Notes: generated by a model not told the origin, from the sequence alone. Numbered from the stretch's first letter, positions 1 through 8,529 are shown. The stretch: 47,055 nt of DNA from an uncultured Lachnospiraceae bacterium (GCA_910577955.1 CAJTNC010000022.1:1-47055), one strand, 5' to 3'. Program-made: numbers and translations.

Positions 1-12
1 GCTTAGAAAATT

Positions 13-85
13 GGGATCTTAGCTCAGCTGGGAGAGCATCTGCCTTACAAGCAGAGGGTCATAGGTTCGAGCCCTATAGGTCCCA
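13..85 (+). tRNA. tRNA-Val (TAC)
   Basis: Cloverleaf can be folded by eye: a seven-pair acceptor stem (GGGATCT with AGGTCCC, one G-T pair), anticodon stem TCTGC/GCAGA around loop CTTACAA giving anticodon TAC, and a T arm containing GGTTCGAGCC. The discriminator base is A and no CCA is encoded. It lies 30 bases before tRNA-Leu and probably belongs to a tRNA operon that begins before the window. Confidence 0.95.
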
Positions 86-115
86 TTTTTTATAGAAATA
101 GCAGTCTTTTGTTAT

Positions 116-199
116 GCTGGTGTGGCGGAATAGGCAGACGCAAGGGACTTAAAATCCCTCGGTGGCAACACCGTGCCGGTTCAAGTCCGGCCACCAGCA
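116..199 (+). tRNA. tRNA-Leu (TAA)
   Basis: Acceptor stem GCTGGTG pairs perfectly with CACCAGC. The anticodon loop CTTAAAA gives anticodon TAA. The long variable arm (CGGTGGCAACACCG) is the class II feature expected of leucine tRNA, and a standard T loop GGTTCAAGTCC follows. Same strand and probably same transcript as tRNA-Val. Confidence 0.96.
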
Positions 200-277
200 T
201 CGGATAATGATAATCTGGACCCGGTTCCAATCGGGGACGGTTTCGGATTTTTAGTTTGTCTTGAGTGCTAAAGTCGA

Positions 278-318
278 AGCGGCGGTATCGTGAGTGATGC
301 CGCTGTTTTTGCTTTTTT
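278..318 (+). terminator. Rho-independent terminator after the tRNA pair
   Basis: AGCGGC pairs with GCCGCT around an inner ATC/GAT extension, and the stem is followed by GTTTTTGCTTTTTT. It sits 80 bases after tRNA-Leu and before the NSS transporter gene, so it probably ends the tRNA transcript. Between it and the next gene a short GC-rich hairpin (370-389) is visible, but I see no convincing promoter. Confidence 0.7.
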
Positions 319-465
319 ACGAAATGGACTATGCTGTTATCTTTATTTATTCGTTTTGGGAATTTTTTTGCCGGAAGGCTTGCCTGCCGGGGAACATCAT
401 GGTAAGCTGTATTATTGTATAGTAATATTTGGAAGAATAAATTTTTACATAGGGGGATAGAACAT

Positions 466-1863
466 ATGGAAAATAACGTGAAAAGAGGAAAATTTACCGG
501 ATCGATCGGTTTTGTGTTAGCGGCCGCAGGGAGCGCAGTGGGGCTCGGAAATATCTGGAGGTTCCCGTATCTGGCGGCGAAGGGAGGCGGAGGAGTCTTT
601 ATTCTGTGTTATATTATTTTGGCTCTTACTTTTGGCTTTACGCTTCTGACGACGGAGATCGCGATCGGCAGAAAGACGGGGCAGAGCCCTCTGACGGCCT
701 ACAAGAAGATTCATCCGAAGTGGGGGGGCATCGGCGTGCTCGCCTGTCTGGTGCCGGTGATCATTCTGCCCTACTACTGTTCGATCGGGGGATGGGTGTT
801 AAAGTATCTGACGGTGTTTATGACGGGACATGGTGTGGATGCGGCGAAAGACGGCTATTTTACCGGCTATATCACAGGAACGTGGCAGCCCATCATCTGG
901 TTGATTGTTTACCTGCTCTTAACTGCTTTCGTCGTATACAGCGGCGTGGACAAAGGGATTGAAAAATACAGCCGGATTCTGATGCCGATTCTTCTGGTTT
1001 TAATTGCGGGAATTTCTGTGTTTTCACTGACGCTGAGCCACACGGATGTGGCCGGTGTGACGAGAACCGGGATGCAGGGGCTTTCGGTGTATTTGGTTCC
1101 TGATTTTACAGGGATGACTGTCCATGACTTTTTTGTGGTTTTGATGGATGCTATGGGACAGCTGTTTTATTCCATCAGTGTAGCCATGGGTATCATGGTT
1201 GCCTACGGTTCCTACGCAAAGAAAGAGACGAATTTGATGAAGTCCATTAACCAGATAGAGTTTTTCGATACGCTGGTGGCGCTGCTGGCAGGACTTATGA
1301 TCATTCCGGCGGTGTATACTTTTATGGGAATGGAGGGAATGTCCGCAGGCCCGGGTCTGATGTTCGTATCTTTGCCGAAAGTGTTTGAAGCTATGGGCGG
1401 AATCGGCAATGTGATCGGTTTCCTGTTTTTCCTGATGGTGACCTTTGCAGCTGTGACTTCCTCTGTTTCGGTTATGGAAGCCATTGTTTCCAGTGTGGTG
1501 GATAAATTTCAATTGTCAAGAAAGAAAAGTACAATATATGTGACTATATACGCAATCATAGCAGGCGTTATTGTATGCCTTGGCTACAATGTACTTTACT
1601 TTGAAATGACTCTGCCGAACGGCGCAGTGGCACAGATTCTGGATGTGATGGATTATATGAGCAACAACCTGTTTATGCCTCTTGTGGCACTGTTGACCTG
1701 TATCCTGATCGGGTGGGTTGTGAAGCCGAAGACAGTGATCGACGAGATTACGATAGGCGGAAACAAGTTTCAGAGAAAAACGCTCTATATTGTGATGGTG
1801 AAAGTGATTGCGCCTATTATTCTGCTGTTATTACTGCTGCAGGCGCTTGGGTTAAGCTTTTAA
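466..1863 (+). CDS. Sodium-dependent amino-acid/neurotransmitter symporter family (NSS/SNF) transporter
   Basis: A 465-residue polytopic membrane protein with about 11-12 hydrophobic segments. The first membrane segment carries the family hallmark in the run GSAVGLGNIWRFPYL, which in characterised members forms part of the Na+ and substrate site. Known bacterial members import amino acids such as tryptophan, tyrosine or leucine with Na+; the substrate here cannot be read from sequence. An in-frame upstream start exists at 415, but ATG at 466 is preferred because AGGGGG lies about 9 bases upstream and family proteins start just before the basic stretch KRGKFTGS. It stands alone between a tRNA terminator and a MATE gene. 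Family assignment is secure, substrate unknown. Confidence 0.9.
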   Translation: MENNVKRGKFTGSIGFVLAAAGSAVGLGNIWRFPYLAAKGGGGVFILCYIILALTFGFTLLTTEIAIGRKTGQSPLTAYKKIHPKWGGIGVLACLVPVIILPYYCSIGGWVLKYLTVFMTGHGVDAAKDGYFTGYITGTWQPIIWLIVYLLLTAFVVYSGVDKGIEKYSRILMPILLVLIAGISVFSLTLSHTDVAGVTRTGMQGLSVYLVPDFTGMTVHDFFVVLMDAMGQLFYSISVAMGIMVAYGSYAKKETNLMKSINQIEFFDTLVALLAGLMIIPAVYTFMGMEGMSAGPGLMFVSLPKVFEAMGGIGNVIGFLFFLMVTFAAVTSSVSVMEAIVSSVVDKFQLSRKKSTIYVTIYAIIAGVIVCLGYNVLYFEMTLPNGAVAQILDVMDYMSNNLFMPLVALLTCILIGWVVKPKTVIDEITIGGNKFQRKTLYIVMVKVIAPIILLLLLLQALGLSF

Positions 1864-1939
1864 TATTCAGAGGAAAAGAAGAGCACGGGTGATTCCGGTC
1901 GGGGGGAGAGGATGAAACGCACATGGAGGTCAAAAGAAT

Positions 1940-3319
1940 ATGGATACGGAGAAAAGCGTTTTATTTGAACAGATGCCTGTGCCGCAGGCGGCGAGACGGC
2001 TGATGATCCCGACGATTTTAAGTTCGCTGGTGATGGTCATTTACTCTATGGCCGATACCTATTTTGTGGGACGCCTCAACAATCCGGTGGAAAGTTCGGC
2101 GGTGACGTTAGCGGCGCCGGTGCTGCTTGCTTTTAATGCGGTCAACAATCTGTTCGGCGTGGGAAGTTCCAGCATGATGAGCCGGGCCTTAGGGGAGAAA
2201 GATTTTGATAAAGTAAGGAAGAGCGCTGCCTTTGGGTTTTACTGCGCGCTTTTGTGCAGCATTGCAATGTCGCTTCTGTGCACTGCTTTTTTCAGACCGC
2301 TTTTGTATTTGCTTGGGGCGGAAAGTACAACGATTACGGCTACGGCGGACTATATGAGATGGACTGTGCTGCTTGGGGCGGCACCGTCCATCTTGAACGT
2401 GGTGATGGCTTATATGGTGCGTTCCGAGGGAGCGGCGCTGCATGCCAGTGTCGGAACGATGAGCGGCTGCATTTTAAATATGATTTTGGATCCCATATTT
2501 ATCATGCCTTGGGGTCTTGATATGGGAGCCGCAGGGGCAGGGTGTGCAACTTTTGTATCCAACTGCGTGGCCTGTCTGTACTTCTTTGTTCTTCTGTATG
2601 TGAAGCGAAAGAGCACTTATGTCAGTATCAGACCGAAAGATTTCCGGCTGCAGAGGGAGATCATCACAGGAGTGTGCGGCGTGGGGATCCCTGCTTCGAT
2701 TCAAAACCTTTTAAATGTGACGGGCATGACGATCTTAAACAATTTTGCGGCGGACTATGGGCCGGATGCGGTGGCGGCTATCGGTATTGTTCAGAAAATT
2801 TATATGGTACCCATGCAGGTATCTATGGGTTCCAGTCAGGGAGTAATGCCCCTTGTGGGATATTCCTATTCCGCGAAGAACTATAAGAGAATGAAAGAAA
2901 CGGTATTTTTTATCGTCAAGGTTATGGTTCCGATCATGGTGGTATCCAGCGTCTTTTGCTATTTCAGGTCAGAATGGCTGGTGAGTCTGTTCATTAAAAA
3001 AGAAGAGATTGTGAGTTACGGCGGAGGATTTCTGCGGGCAGATTCTCTTGCGATGACGTTCCTCGCCATAGATTTTCTGGCTGTGGGCGTGTTTCAGGCC
3101 ATAGGTATGGGGAAAAAGTCGTTGGTGTTTGCGGTGCTTCGGAAGATCGTGTTTGAGATTCCGGCGTTGATCGTACTGAACAGGCTGTTCGGCGTTTACG
3201 GGATCGCCTATGCGGCTTTTGTGGCGGAGCTTATGCTGGCGATCTGTGCGGTTTATATGTTGATACGGATTTTCAAAAATCTGGAGGCAGGTGGCGGGAA
3301 GACAAAGGCAGAATGCTGA
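1940..3319 (+). CDS. MATE family efflux transporter (first of three)
   Basis: A 459-residue protein with about 12 membrane segments, the usual MATE length. The N-terminal region (PTILSSLVMVIYSMADTYFVGRL) matches the family pattern of helix 1, and the second half repeats the same organisation, as expected for the two-bundle fold. MATE proteins export drugs or metabolites in exchange for Na+ or H+; the cargo is unknown. The start ATG follows a weak purine-rich site. It lies 76 bases after the NSS gene and 51 bases before the HAD phosphatase on the same strand, so the three may share a transcript, although no promoter is obvious. Two further MATE genes lie at 12732 and 28990. Confidence 0.9.
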   Translation: MDTEKSVLFEQMPVPQAARRLMIPTILSSLVMVIYSMADTYFVGRLNNPVESSAVTLAAPVLLAFNAVNNLFGVGSSSMMSRALGEKDFDKVRKSAAFGFYCALLCSIAMSLLCTAFFRPLLYLLGAESTTITATADYMRWTVLLGAAPSILNVVMAYMVRSEGAALHASVGTMSGCILNMILDPIFIMPWGLDMGAAGAGCATFVSNCVACLYFFVLLYVKRKSTYVSIRPKDFRLQREIITGVCGVGIPASIQNLLNVTGMTILNNFAADYGPDAVAAIGIVQKIYMVPMQVSMGSSQGVMPLVGYSYSAKNYKRMKETVFFIVKVMVPIMVVSSVFCYFRSEWLVSLFIKKEEIVSYGGGFLRADSLAMTFLAIDFLAVGVFQAIGMGKKSLVFAVLRKIVFEIPALIVLNRLFGVYGIAYAAFVAELMLAICAVYMLIRIFKNLEAGGGKTKAEC

Positions 3320-3370
3320 TACCGGTCCCTGACAGGAAATATAACAAAATAAGAGCGGGAGGATGATGCT

Positions 3371-4030
3371 TTGAACGGAAAGTATAACACGGTCATATTT
3401 GATCTGGACGGGACGTTGATGGATACGCTGGAGGATCTGGCTAATGCGGTGAATGAGATTTTAAGAAGAAACGACTATCCGGTTAAGACGGTCGGGGAAG
3501 TGCGGAGGATCGTGGGGAACGGGCTGAAACAGACGCTGACATTATGTCTGCCGGAGGGAACGGACAAGGCGGTGATTGAAAAACTTTTGCCGGAATTTGC
3601 GTCTTATTATCAGGAGCATTGTCAGATCAAGACAAAACCTTACGAAGGGATAGAATATACGCTGCGGGAACTTAGTGCGAGGGGATATCGGCTTGCCATT
3701 GTTTCCAACAAGAGAGACGAGGCGGTGAAGACCTTGAACAGAGAATGGTTTGAAAAGTATGTGAAAGTGGCCATCGGAGAAAATGAGAGCGCGGGAATCC
3801 GAAAAAAACCGGCGCCGGATACGGTCTATCAGGCAATCAGGGAACTGGGCAGCGAAAAGGAGCTGGCTATCTATGTGGGAGATTCGGAGGTGGACAAGAT
3901 GACGGCTGACAACGCTGGGCTGCCTTGTATCTCCGTGGATTGGGGGTTCCGTGACAGGGAGGAACTTGAGAAGTTGAAACCGGCGTATCTGATCAGCAGG
4001 CCGGGGGAGTTATTAGAGATTTTACAATGA
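3371..4030 (+). CDS. HAD-family phosphatase, phosphoglycolate phosphatase-like
   Basis: A 219-residue haloacid dehalogenase superfamily hydrolase. Motif I is FDLDGTLMDT at the N terminus, with the nucleophilic Asp and the general acid Asp. Motif II is the Ser of IVSNKRDE, motif III the Lys in KKPAP, and motif IV is GDSEVDKMTADNAG. The cap inserted between motifs I and II is helical, as in Gph/PGPase and pyrophosphatase PpaX types. The start is TTG at 3371: GGGAGG ends 8 bases upstream and the two nearby ATGs are out of frame. It probably dephosphorylates a small sugar phosphate such as 2-phosphoglycolate, but substrate assignment in this family from sequence alone is unreliable. Confidence 0.85.
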   Translation: MNGKYNTVIFDLDGTLMDTLEDLANAVNEILRRNDYPVKTVGEVRRIVGNGLKQTLTLCLPEGTDKAVIEKLLPEFASYYQEHCQIKTKPYEGIEYTLRELSARGYRLAIVSNKRDEAVKTLNREWFEKYVKVAIGENESAGIRKKPAPDTVYQAIRELGSEKELAIYVGDSEVDKMTADNAGLPCISVDWGFRDREELEKLKPAYLISRPGELLEILQ

Positions 4031-4063
4031 GTTTATGCGCAGAATTTATATACGCCGTATGGG

Positions 4064-4069
4064 TATAAT
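4064..4069 (+). promoter_or_regulatory. Possible -10 box upstream of trxA
   Basis: A perfect TATAAT lies 78 bases before the trxA start, in the only sizeable gap between the HAD gene and trxA. The position 17 bases upstream (AGAATT) is a poor -35 match and there is no proper extended -10, so this is only a weak call. Confidence 0.35.
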
Positions 4070-4146
4070 ATCAGAGGAAGATTCCCTTTAACTTTTATTT
4101 ACTATCTGGTAAAATGGTTGGCGGGAGAAAAACAGGAGGAAAGAGT

Positions 4147-4455
4147 ATGGCAGCATTACATTTAACGACAGACAATTTCAGAAAAGAAATATTGGAATAT
4201 GAAGGAACTGCAATGGTGGATTTCTGGGCTTCATGGTGCGGCCCATGCCAGATGGTGGGCCCGATCATTGAGGAGATTGCAGAGGAAGTGAAGGATGTGA
4301 AAGTCTGCAAAGTAAACGTGGATGAGCAGCCGGATATTGCCGGAAAATATAATGTGATGTCCATTCCGACCATCATTATTTTCAAAAATGGGGAACCTGT
4401 GACCGTATCGGTGGGAGCGAAACCGAAATCGGATCTGTTAGCACTTTTGAAATAG
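4147..4455 (+). CDS. trxA: Thioredoxin
   Basis: A 102-residue classical thioredoxin with active site WCGPC (Cys31 and Cys34), the buried Asp of MVDFWASW, and the cis-proline loop MSIPT. It is a cytoplasmic dithiol reductant for ribonucleotide reductase, peroxiredoxins and other partners, and is itself reduced by the reductase encoded 12 bases downstream. The start at 4147 is preferred over an in-frame start at 4114 because AGGAGGA lies just upstream and the upstream extension has no family counterpart. Confidence 0.96.
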   Translation: MAALHLTTDNFRKEILEYEGTAMVDFWASWCGPCQMVGPIIEEIAEEVKDVKVCKVNVDEQPDIAGKYNVMSIPTIIIFKNGEPVTVSVGAKPKSDLLALLK

Positions 4456-4467
4456 GAGTTTGAGAGT

Positions 4468-5355
4468 ATGAAGGATGTGATCATTATCGGTGCGGGGACG
4501 GCCGGGCTGACAGCGGCAATTTATGCCTTGCGGTCGGGAAAAAGCGTTCTGGTACTGGAACAAGGCAATTACGGCGGGCAGATCATCAATACGCCGAAAG
4601 TGGAAAATTATCCGGGGATTGAGGAGATTTCCGGTTATGAGTTTGCCTCCGGACTGTTTCGGCAGGCGGAGAAGCTTGGCATGGAGTATCGCTGTGAAAA
4701 AGTGACGGCCATCCGGCCGGACAAGACGGTGGAGACTGCGGAAGGAAGCTATCAGACGAAGGCGCTGATTCTTGCCACCGGGGCAAAGAACCGCATGTTG
4801 GGAATTGAGAAAGAGGAAGAGTATACGGGAAGAGGCGTTTCCTACTGCGCTACCTGCGACGGTATGTTTTTCAGGGGAAAGAGAGTTGCAGTGGCAGGCG
4901 GCGGAAACACGGCCTTGGAGGATGCTGCTTTTCTTTCCAATTACTGCGAAAAGGTATATTTGATTCACAGGAGAGATGAGTTCCGCGGCGAGGAAAAGCT
5001 GGTTAGTGAACTGCGGGATAAAGAGAATGTGGAGTTTTTGCTGAATAAAACCGTGCAGGAGTTAGAAGGTGAAACAGCATTGCAGGCGGTAATATTGCAT
5101 GACAAAATAAGCGGTGAAGAGATCAGACTGGAAGTAAACGGTCTGTTTGTGGCTATCGGGCAGGTGCCGGAGACGGAAATCTTTGCAGGGCTGGTGGAAC
5201 GGGACGAGAAAGGCTATATTGTGGCAGGCGAGGACTGCCGCACTAATGTGGGCGGAATTTTTGCGGCGGGAGACTGCCGAAAGAAAACGGTGAGACAGCT
5301 TACTACCGCGGCGGCGGACGGCGCAGTGGCGGCGTTGGCGGCGGCACAGATGTAA
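4468..5355 (+). CDS. trxB: Thioredoxin reductase (NADPH)
   Basis: A 295-residue flavoprotein of the low-molecular-weight thioredoxin reductase type. It shows the N-terminal FAD-binding GAGTAGLTAA, the redox centre CATC (Cys127, Cys130) followed by DG, the NADPH-binding GGGNTALEDA with the HRRDEFRG basic loop, and the C-terminal FAD motif AAGDCR. It uses NADPH to reduce thioredoxin, and the pairing with trxA 12 bases upstream supports that partner. At 295 residues it is slightly shorter than the typical 305-320, but all motifs are intact. Confidence 0.95.
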   Translation: MKDVIIIGAGTAGLTAAIYALRSGKSVLVLEQGNYGGQIINTPKVENYPGIEEISGYEFASGLFRQAEKLGMEYRCEKVTAIRPDKTVETAEGSYQTKALILATGAKNRMLGIEKEEEYTGRGVSYCATCDGMFFRGKRVAVAGGGNTALEDAAFLSNYCEKVYLIHRRDEFRGEEKLVSELRDKENVEFLLNKTVQELEGETALQAVILHDKISGEEIRLEVNGLFVAIGQVPETEIFAGLVERDEKGYIVAGEDCRTNVGGIFAAGDCRKKTVRQLTTAAADGAVAALAAAQM

Positions 5356-5376
5356 AAGCGGGAGCGAGGCATACGG

Positions 5377-5799
5377 ATGAAAAAATTGTTAGCGTTGTAC
5401 AAAAAATTTGAGGAAATCATTAACTATCTGATTGTGGGAGTATTGACTACTATAGTCAGCTGGGCAGCGTACGGGCTTTGCAAGCTTGTAATGAATGTGG
5501 ATAATGCGTTTATGATGCAGGTTGCGGTGCTCATACGCTGGATCGCGGGCGTGGTGTTCGGCTATTTTACGAACCGCAGGTTCGTCTTTAAAAGTAAAAA
5601 TCCCAACATGCTGAGGGAGGGTATTGATTTTGCGGGCTCCCGCGTCATCACACTGTTTTTGGATATGTTCGTCATGTGGCTTCTGCCTACCGTTTTCCAT
5701 GTAAACGACTGGATAGCCACGTTTGTTTCGGCGGTACTTGTCACGATCATGAATTATATATTCAGTAAGTTCATTGTGTTCCGGAAGAAAAAATCTTGA
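5377..5799 (+). CDS. GtrA-like polytopic membrane protein
   Basis: A 140-residue protein with four predicted membrane helices and the GtrA-family layout: a short cytoplasmic N terminus, INYLIVGVLTTIVSW in helix 1, a basic loop (YFTNRRFVFKSKNP) after helix 2, and a C-terminal FSKFIVFRKKK. Family members are thought to help move polyprenyl-linked sugars across the membrane during surface-polysaccharide decoration, usually near glycosyltransferases. None is present here; the gene follows trxB by 21 bases and is probably co-transcribed with it, so its context gives no function. Confidence 0.85.
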   Translation: MKKLLALYKKFEEIINYLIVGVLTTIVSWAAYGLCKLVMNVDNAFMMQVAVLIRWIAGVVFGYFTNRRFVFKSKNPNMLREGIDFAGSRVITLFLDMFVMWLLPTVFHVNDWIATFVSAVLVTIMNYIFSKFIVFRKKKS

Positions 5800-5809
5800 T
5801 TTTTAATAC

Positions 5810-5838
5810 TTGACAAGAACCGGAATGATATGTAAAAT
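5810..5838 (+). promoter_or_regulatory. Sigma-A promoter of tRNA-Arg
   Basis: A perfect TTGACA (5810-5815), a 17-base spacer ending in TG, and TAAAAT (5833-5838). It lies immediately upstream of tRNA-Arg and right after the GtrA-like gene, so the tRNA is very likely transcribed on its own. Confidence 0.88.
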
Positions 5839-5874
5839 GGATAAGTACGAATCAATGACAGATTTATACTGTAT

Positions 5875-5948
5875 GTACGTGTAGCTCAGCTGGATAGAGC
5901 GTCTGGCTACGGACCAGAAGGCCGGGGGTTCGAATCCTGTCACGTACA
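5875..5948 (+). tRNA. tRNA-Arg (ACG)
   Basis: Acceptor stem GTACGTG pairs perfectly with CACGTAC, discriminator A. The anticodon stem TCTGG/CCAGA surrounds loop CTACGGA, giving ACG; the A is normally deaminated to inosine to read CGN codons. The T arm contains GGTTCGAATCC. It is a solitary gene between its own promoter and terminator. Confidence 0.96.
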
Positions 5949-5951
5949 CGA

Positions 5952-5988
5952 AAGCCTTGTAAGCTGCATAGTTTATAAGGCTTTTCTT
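5952..5988 (+). terminator. Terminator of tRNA-Arg
   Basis: AAGCCTT...AAGGCTT with additional partial pairing (GTAA/TTTAT) inside, followed by TTCTT. It starts four bases after the tRNA and ends about 20 bases before the cardiolipin synthase start, so it separates the two. Confidence 0.8.
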
Positions 5989-6007
5989 GAAATTACGGAG
6001 GAAAAGC

Positions 6008-7606
6008 ATGGCAAAGCTGCTCGGGAAATTAAAGAGAGTATTGTTCAGTCGTCTGGTCATTACCATAGTGTTGGTGGCGGCGCAGGCTTATTTTTTGTTT
6101 GCTACGTTTTATTGGCTTGGCAGCTACATGCCGGTCATTTCGGTCTTGTTAACTTTGCTCAGTGCGGTTTTGCTGATCTATACGGTAAACAGGGATATTG
6201 ATCCGGCGTTTAAGTTGACGTGGGCGATTCCCTTATGTCTGTTTCCCTTGCTTGGAGGCCTTCTGTATCTGTATGTGGAGGGTGATTTTATCACCCGCGC
6301 TTTCAAAAAGACGGTCAATCACAGAATAGAGGAGGGAAAGCCCTATCTGGAGCAGAAGAGGGAAATACGGAAAAGATTAAACGAAAAGACATGTTCTATG
6401 TCGGCGATCTCCCGCTATGTGGAGAATGTGGGAGGTTTTCCGACTTATGAAAACACAAAAGTAACTTATTTTTCCAGCGGGGAAGAGAAGTTTGCGGATC
6501 TGCTGCCGGAGCTTGAGAAGGCGGAACATTTTATTCTGATGGAATACTTCATCATCTATGAGGGAGCTGTTTGGGAGAGCATTCTGAGGGTGCTTAAGAA
6601 GAAAGTGGCGCAGGGAGTGGAAGTGAAGTTGATGTACGACGGAACCTGCGGAATAAATGGCCTGCCTAAGGGATACGATAGGAAACTAAAGGAGGCCGGG
6701 ATCGATGTGCGGGTCTTCCTGCCTGCGGTGCCTTTTTTCTCCACTTATCAGAATAACCGTGACCACAGGAAGATTCTTGTGATCGACGGGAAGAAAGCAT
6801 ACAACGGCGGCCTTAATCTGGCGGATGAGTACGCGAATATCACGCATCCTTACGGACATTGGAAGGACACCGCAGTCAAAGTGGAAGGCGATGCGGTGCG
6901 CAGTTATACGATGATGTTTCTGCAGCTCTGGTACAGTATCGGGCCAGAGAGCGGCAAAAACTTTATTCCCGGAGAGTATCTGAAATATCTTCCAAAGGAG
7001 ACAGAGAGGCAAAGCGAAGCGTATCCGGCCGAAAAAGAAGAACGGGGGATTCAGGCGGAGGGATATGTGATGCCCTACGGTGATGGGCCGAATTCCGGAC
7101 ATTCGCTGGCGGAAAACGTCTATCTGGATGTGATGAACCGTGCAAACCGCTATATTCATATTATGACGCCTTACTTTATCAACGATAATGCGATAATGCG
7201 CGCCTTCAAGTATGCGGCGGAGCGAGGCACGGAGGTGATTCTGATCGTGCCTCATATTCCGGATAAGAGAGTGATCTATGATGTGACAAGAACCTACTAT
7301 CCTGTACTGCTGCGGGCGGGCGTAAAGGTTTATGAATACACGCCGGGTTTTGTACATGCGAAGATGGTCATATCGGACGACAATAAAGCGGTGGTGGGCT
7401 CCATCAACTTTGATTTCCGGAGTCTGTACCATCATTTTGAGTGCGCGACTTATATGTACCGGAATCCGGTAGTTGCCGAGGTTGAAGCGGATTTTCAGGA
7501 AACGCTGAAAGATTGTCAGGAGGTGACGATGGAATACTACAAAGACATTCCGTGGTATCATCGGCTGTTAGGTAAGGTACTGAATTTCTTTGCTCCGCTT
7601 TTGTAA
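6008..7606 (+). CDS. cls: Cardiolipin synthase (phospholipase D family)
   Basis: A 532-residue membrane protein with two N-terminal hydrophobic helices followed by two HKD domains: HRKILVIDGKKAYNGG in the first half and HAKMVISDDNKAVVGS near the C terminus, each with the His-Lys-Asp triad. This is the layout of bacterial cardiolipin synthase, which condenses two phosphatidylglycerols to cardiolipin at the membrane. ATG 6008 is preferred over an upstream in-frame TTG (5987), because GGAGG lies 6 bases before it and the TTG overlaps the tRNA terminator. It appears to be a separate unit; no obvious terminator follows. Confidence 0.93.
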   Translation: MAKLLGKLKRVLFSRLVITIVLVAAQAYFLFATFYWLGSYMPVISVLLTLLSAVLLIYTVNRDIDPAFKLTWAIPLCLFPLLGGLLYLYVEGDFITRAFKKTVNHRIEEGKPYLEQKREIRKRLNEKTCSMSAISRYVENVGGFPTYENTKVTYFSSGEEKFADLLPELEKAEHFILMEYFIIYEGAVWESILRVLKKKVAQGVEVKLMYDGTCGINGLPKGYDRKLKEAGIDVRVFLPAVPFFSTYQNNRDHRKILVIDGKKAYNGGLNLADEYANITHPYGHWKDTAVKVEGDAVRSYTMMFLQLWYSIGPESGKNFIPGEYLKYLPKETERQSEAYPAEKEERGIQAEGYVMPYGDGPNSGHSLAENVYLDVMNRANRYIHIMTPYFINDNAIMRAFKYAAERGTEVILIVPHIPDKRVIYDVTRTYYPVLLRAGVKVYEYTPGFVHAKMVISDDNKAVVGSINFDFRSLYHHFECATYMYRNPVVAEVEADFQETLKDCQEVTMEYYKDIPWYHRLLGKVLNFFAPLL

Positions 7607-7723
7607 AGGAATTTATGCAATTTTTATATTTCTTTTATGGAAAAGGGAGGTAATATGTGGTAAACTTCAACAATATAGACGGCACAGGAAAGTGAAGCAG
7701 AGAAGAGGAACGGAACAGATTTC

Positions 7724-8164
7724 ATGAACAGATATGAGTTTATCAGTGTGCTGCGCACAGCTCTCACCGGAAAGGTCCCGGCGACGACGGTGGAGGATAA
7801 TGTCAGGTATTACGAGGAATATATTGAGATACAGCTCAGGCAGGGGAAAAGTGAGGAAGAAATACTGGCGGCTTTGGGAGATCCGCGGCTTTTGGCGAAG
7901 ACGATCATTGAAGCGAATAAGTTTGCCGAGGGGACGGAAACTTACGGCAGTGACAGCAATGGTGAAGTTCCCATAGGGGGCAACGGTAAAACCTTTGGCC
8001 AGTGGTATCGGGAGAGACCGCACTGGGTGCATCTGATTATGTCGGTGCTGGTTATGATATTCGTGTTGTTTTTTGCTTTTACAGTTCTGCAGGCGCTGTT
8101 CCCGTTCATCATGATCATTGTCGTAGTGACGATGGTTTATCGGTTGATCAAACAAAATTTGTGA
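7724..8164 (+). CDS. DUF1700-like (HAAS domain) membrane protein
   Basis: A 146-residue protein. The first ~70 residues form a helical domain (start MNRYEFISVLRTAL, then YYEEYIE and ALGDPRLLAKTIIE) characteristic of the DUF1700/HAAS family. A polar linker and two closely spaced hydrophobic helices (about residues 105-140) complete it. In many Firmicutes such proteins are encoded next to a PadR-type regulator and are thought to be membrane signalling or anti-sigma-like factors. No PadR gene is present here, so the role is unknown. The start ATG follows a weak GAGGAAC site. Confidence 0.75.
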   Translation: MNRYEFISVLRTALTGKVPATTVEDNVRYYEEYIEIQLRQGKSEEEILAALGDPRLLAKTIIEANKFAEGTETYGSDSNGEVPIGGNGKTFGQWYRERPHWVHLIMSVLVMIFVLFFAFTVLQALFPFIMIIVVVTMVYRLIKQNL

Positions 8165-8326
8165 ACAAAAGGCAGAATAGATTTTTCTCCGTATTCGGCG
8201 CAGGAAAATTTTTGAATTCGGATGTATAATAAAGAGAATATGAGACATACTACTGACTGTAAGAAAAAAATATTTTCCGCCGTGTAAGATGAGGGCGGGG
8301 AATACAAAAATTCAGGAGGTATGCAT

Positions 8327-8458
8327 ATGTCTAAGAACGACACAAACAAAACAGGGAATTCCCAGAACGAATCCCAGAAGAATCAGAATCAGAACCAGAA
8401 TCAGAACAAAAATTCTTCTGAGAACAGCAAAAACAGCAGCAACTGCAACAATTACTAA
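8327..8458 (+). CDS. 43-residue Asn/Gln/Ser-rich peptide of unknown function
   Basis: A short gene encoding MSKNDTNKTGNS... with a central alternating Asn-Gln tract and an end NSSNCNNY, containing one Cys. It has an excellent ribosome site, AGGAGG, ending 7 bases before the chosen ATG; an in-frame ATG at 8321 is too close to it. A terminator follows 12 bases after the stop, so it is a compact single-gene transcript. The composition is nearly free of hydrophobic residues, so it should be soluble and disordered. It recalls small proteins of spore formers, but I cannot assign a function. Upstream, TATAAT at 8225-8230 has no good -35; nearby bases give only a partial match to a sporulation-type promoter. 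Confidence 0.72.
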   Translation: MSKNDTNKTGNSQNESQKNQNQNQNQNKNSSENSKNSSNCNNY

Positions 8459-8470
8459 GAAGAAAAGAAA

Positions 8471-8497
8471 GGGGAAAGCGGAAGCTTTCCTCTTTTT
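8471..8497 (+). terminator. Terminator after the 43-residue peptide gene
   Basis: GGAAAGC pairs with GCTTTCC around GGAA, followed by TCTTTTT. It ends three bases before the TTGACA of the next promoter, so it cleanly separates the peptide gene from the methyltransferase operon. Confidence 0.88.
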
Positions 8498-8500
8498 ATA

Positions 8501-8529
8501 TTGACAGAGCATATATCCTACTTTAATAT
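8501..8529 (+). promoter_or_regulatory. Sigma-A promoter giving a predicted leaderless mRNA
   Basis: A perfect TTGACA (8501-8506), a 17-base spacer and TAATAT (8524-8529). Transcription normally starts about seven bases after the -10, which here falls on or next to the A of the methyltransferase ATG (8536). There is no Shine-Dalgarno sequence between the promoter and that ATG. Confidence 0.82.

Noticed and set aside
5875..6010. tRNA-Arg considered as a phage or island attachment site.
   Set aside because: No integrase, no repeated tRNA 3' end and no foreign gene block occurs near it; the downstream gene is the housekeeping cls.
7644..7665. GGGAGG followed by ATG-TGG-TAA, a possible two-codon minigene before the DUF1700 gene.
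   Set aside because: The pattern is short enough to arise by chance and no conserved structure or attenuator is visible around it.
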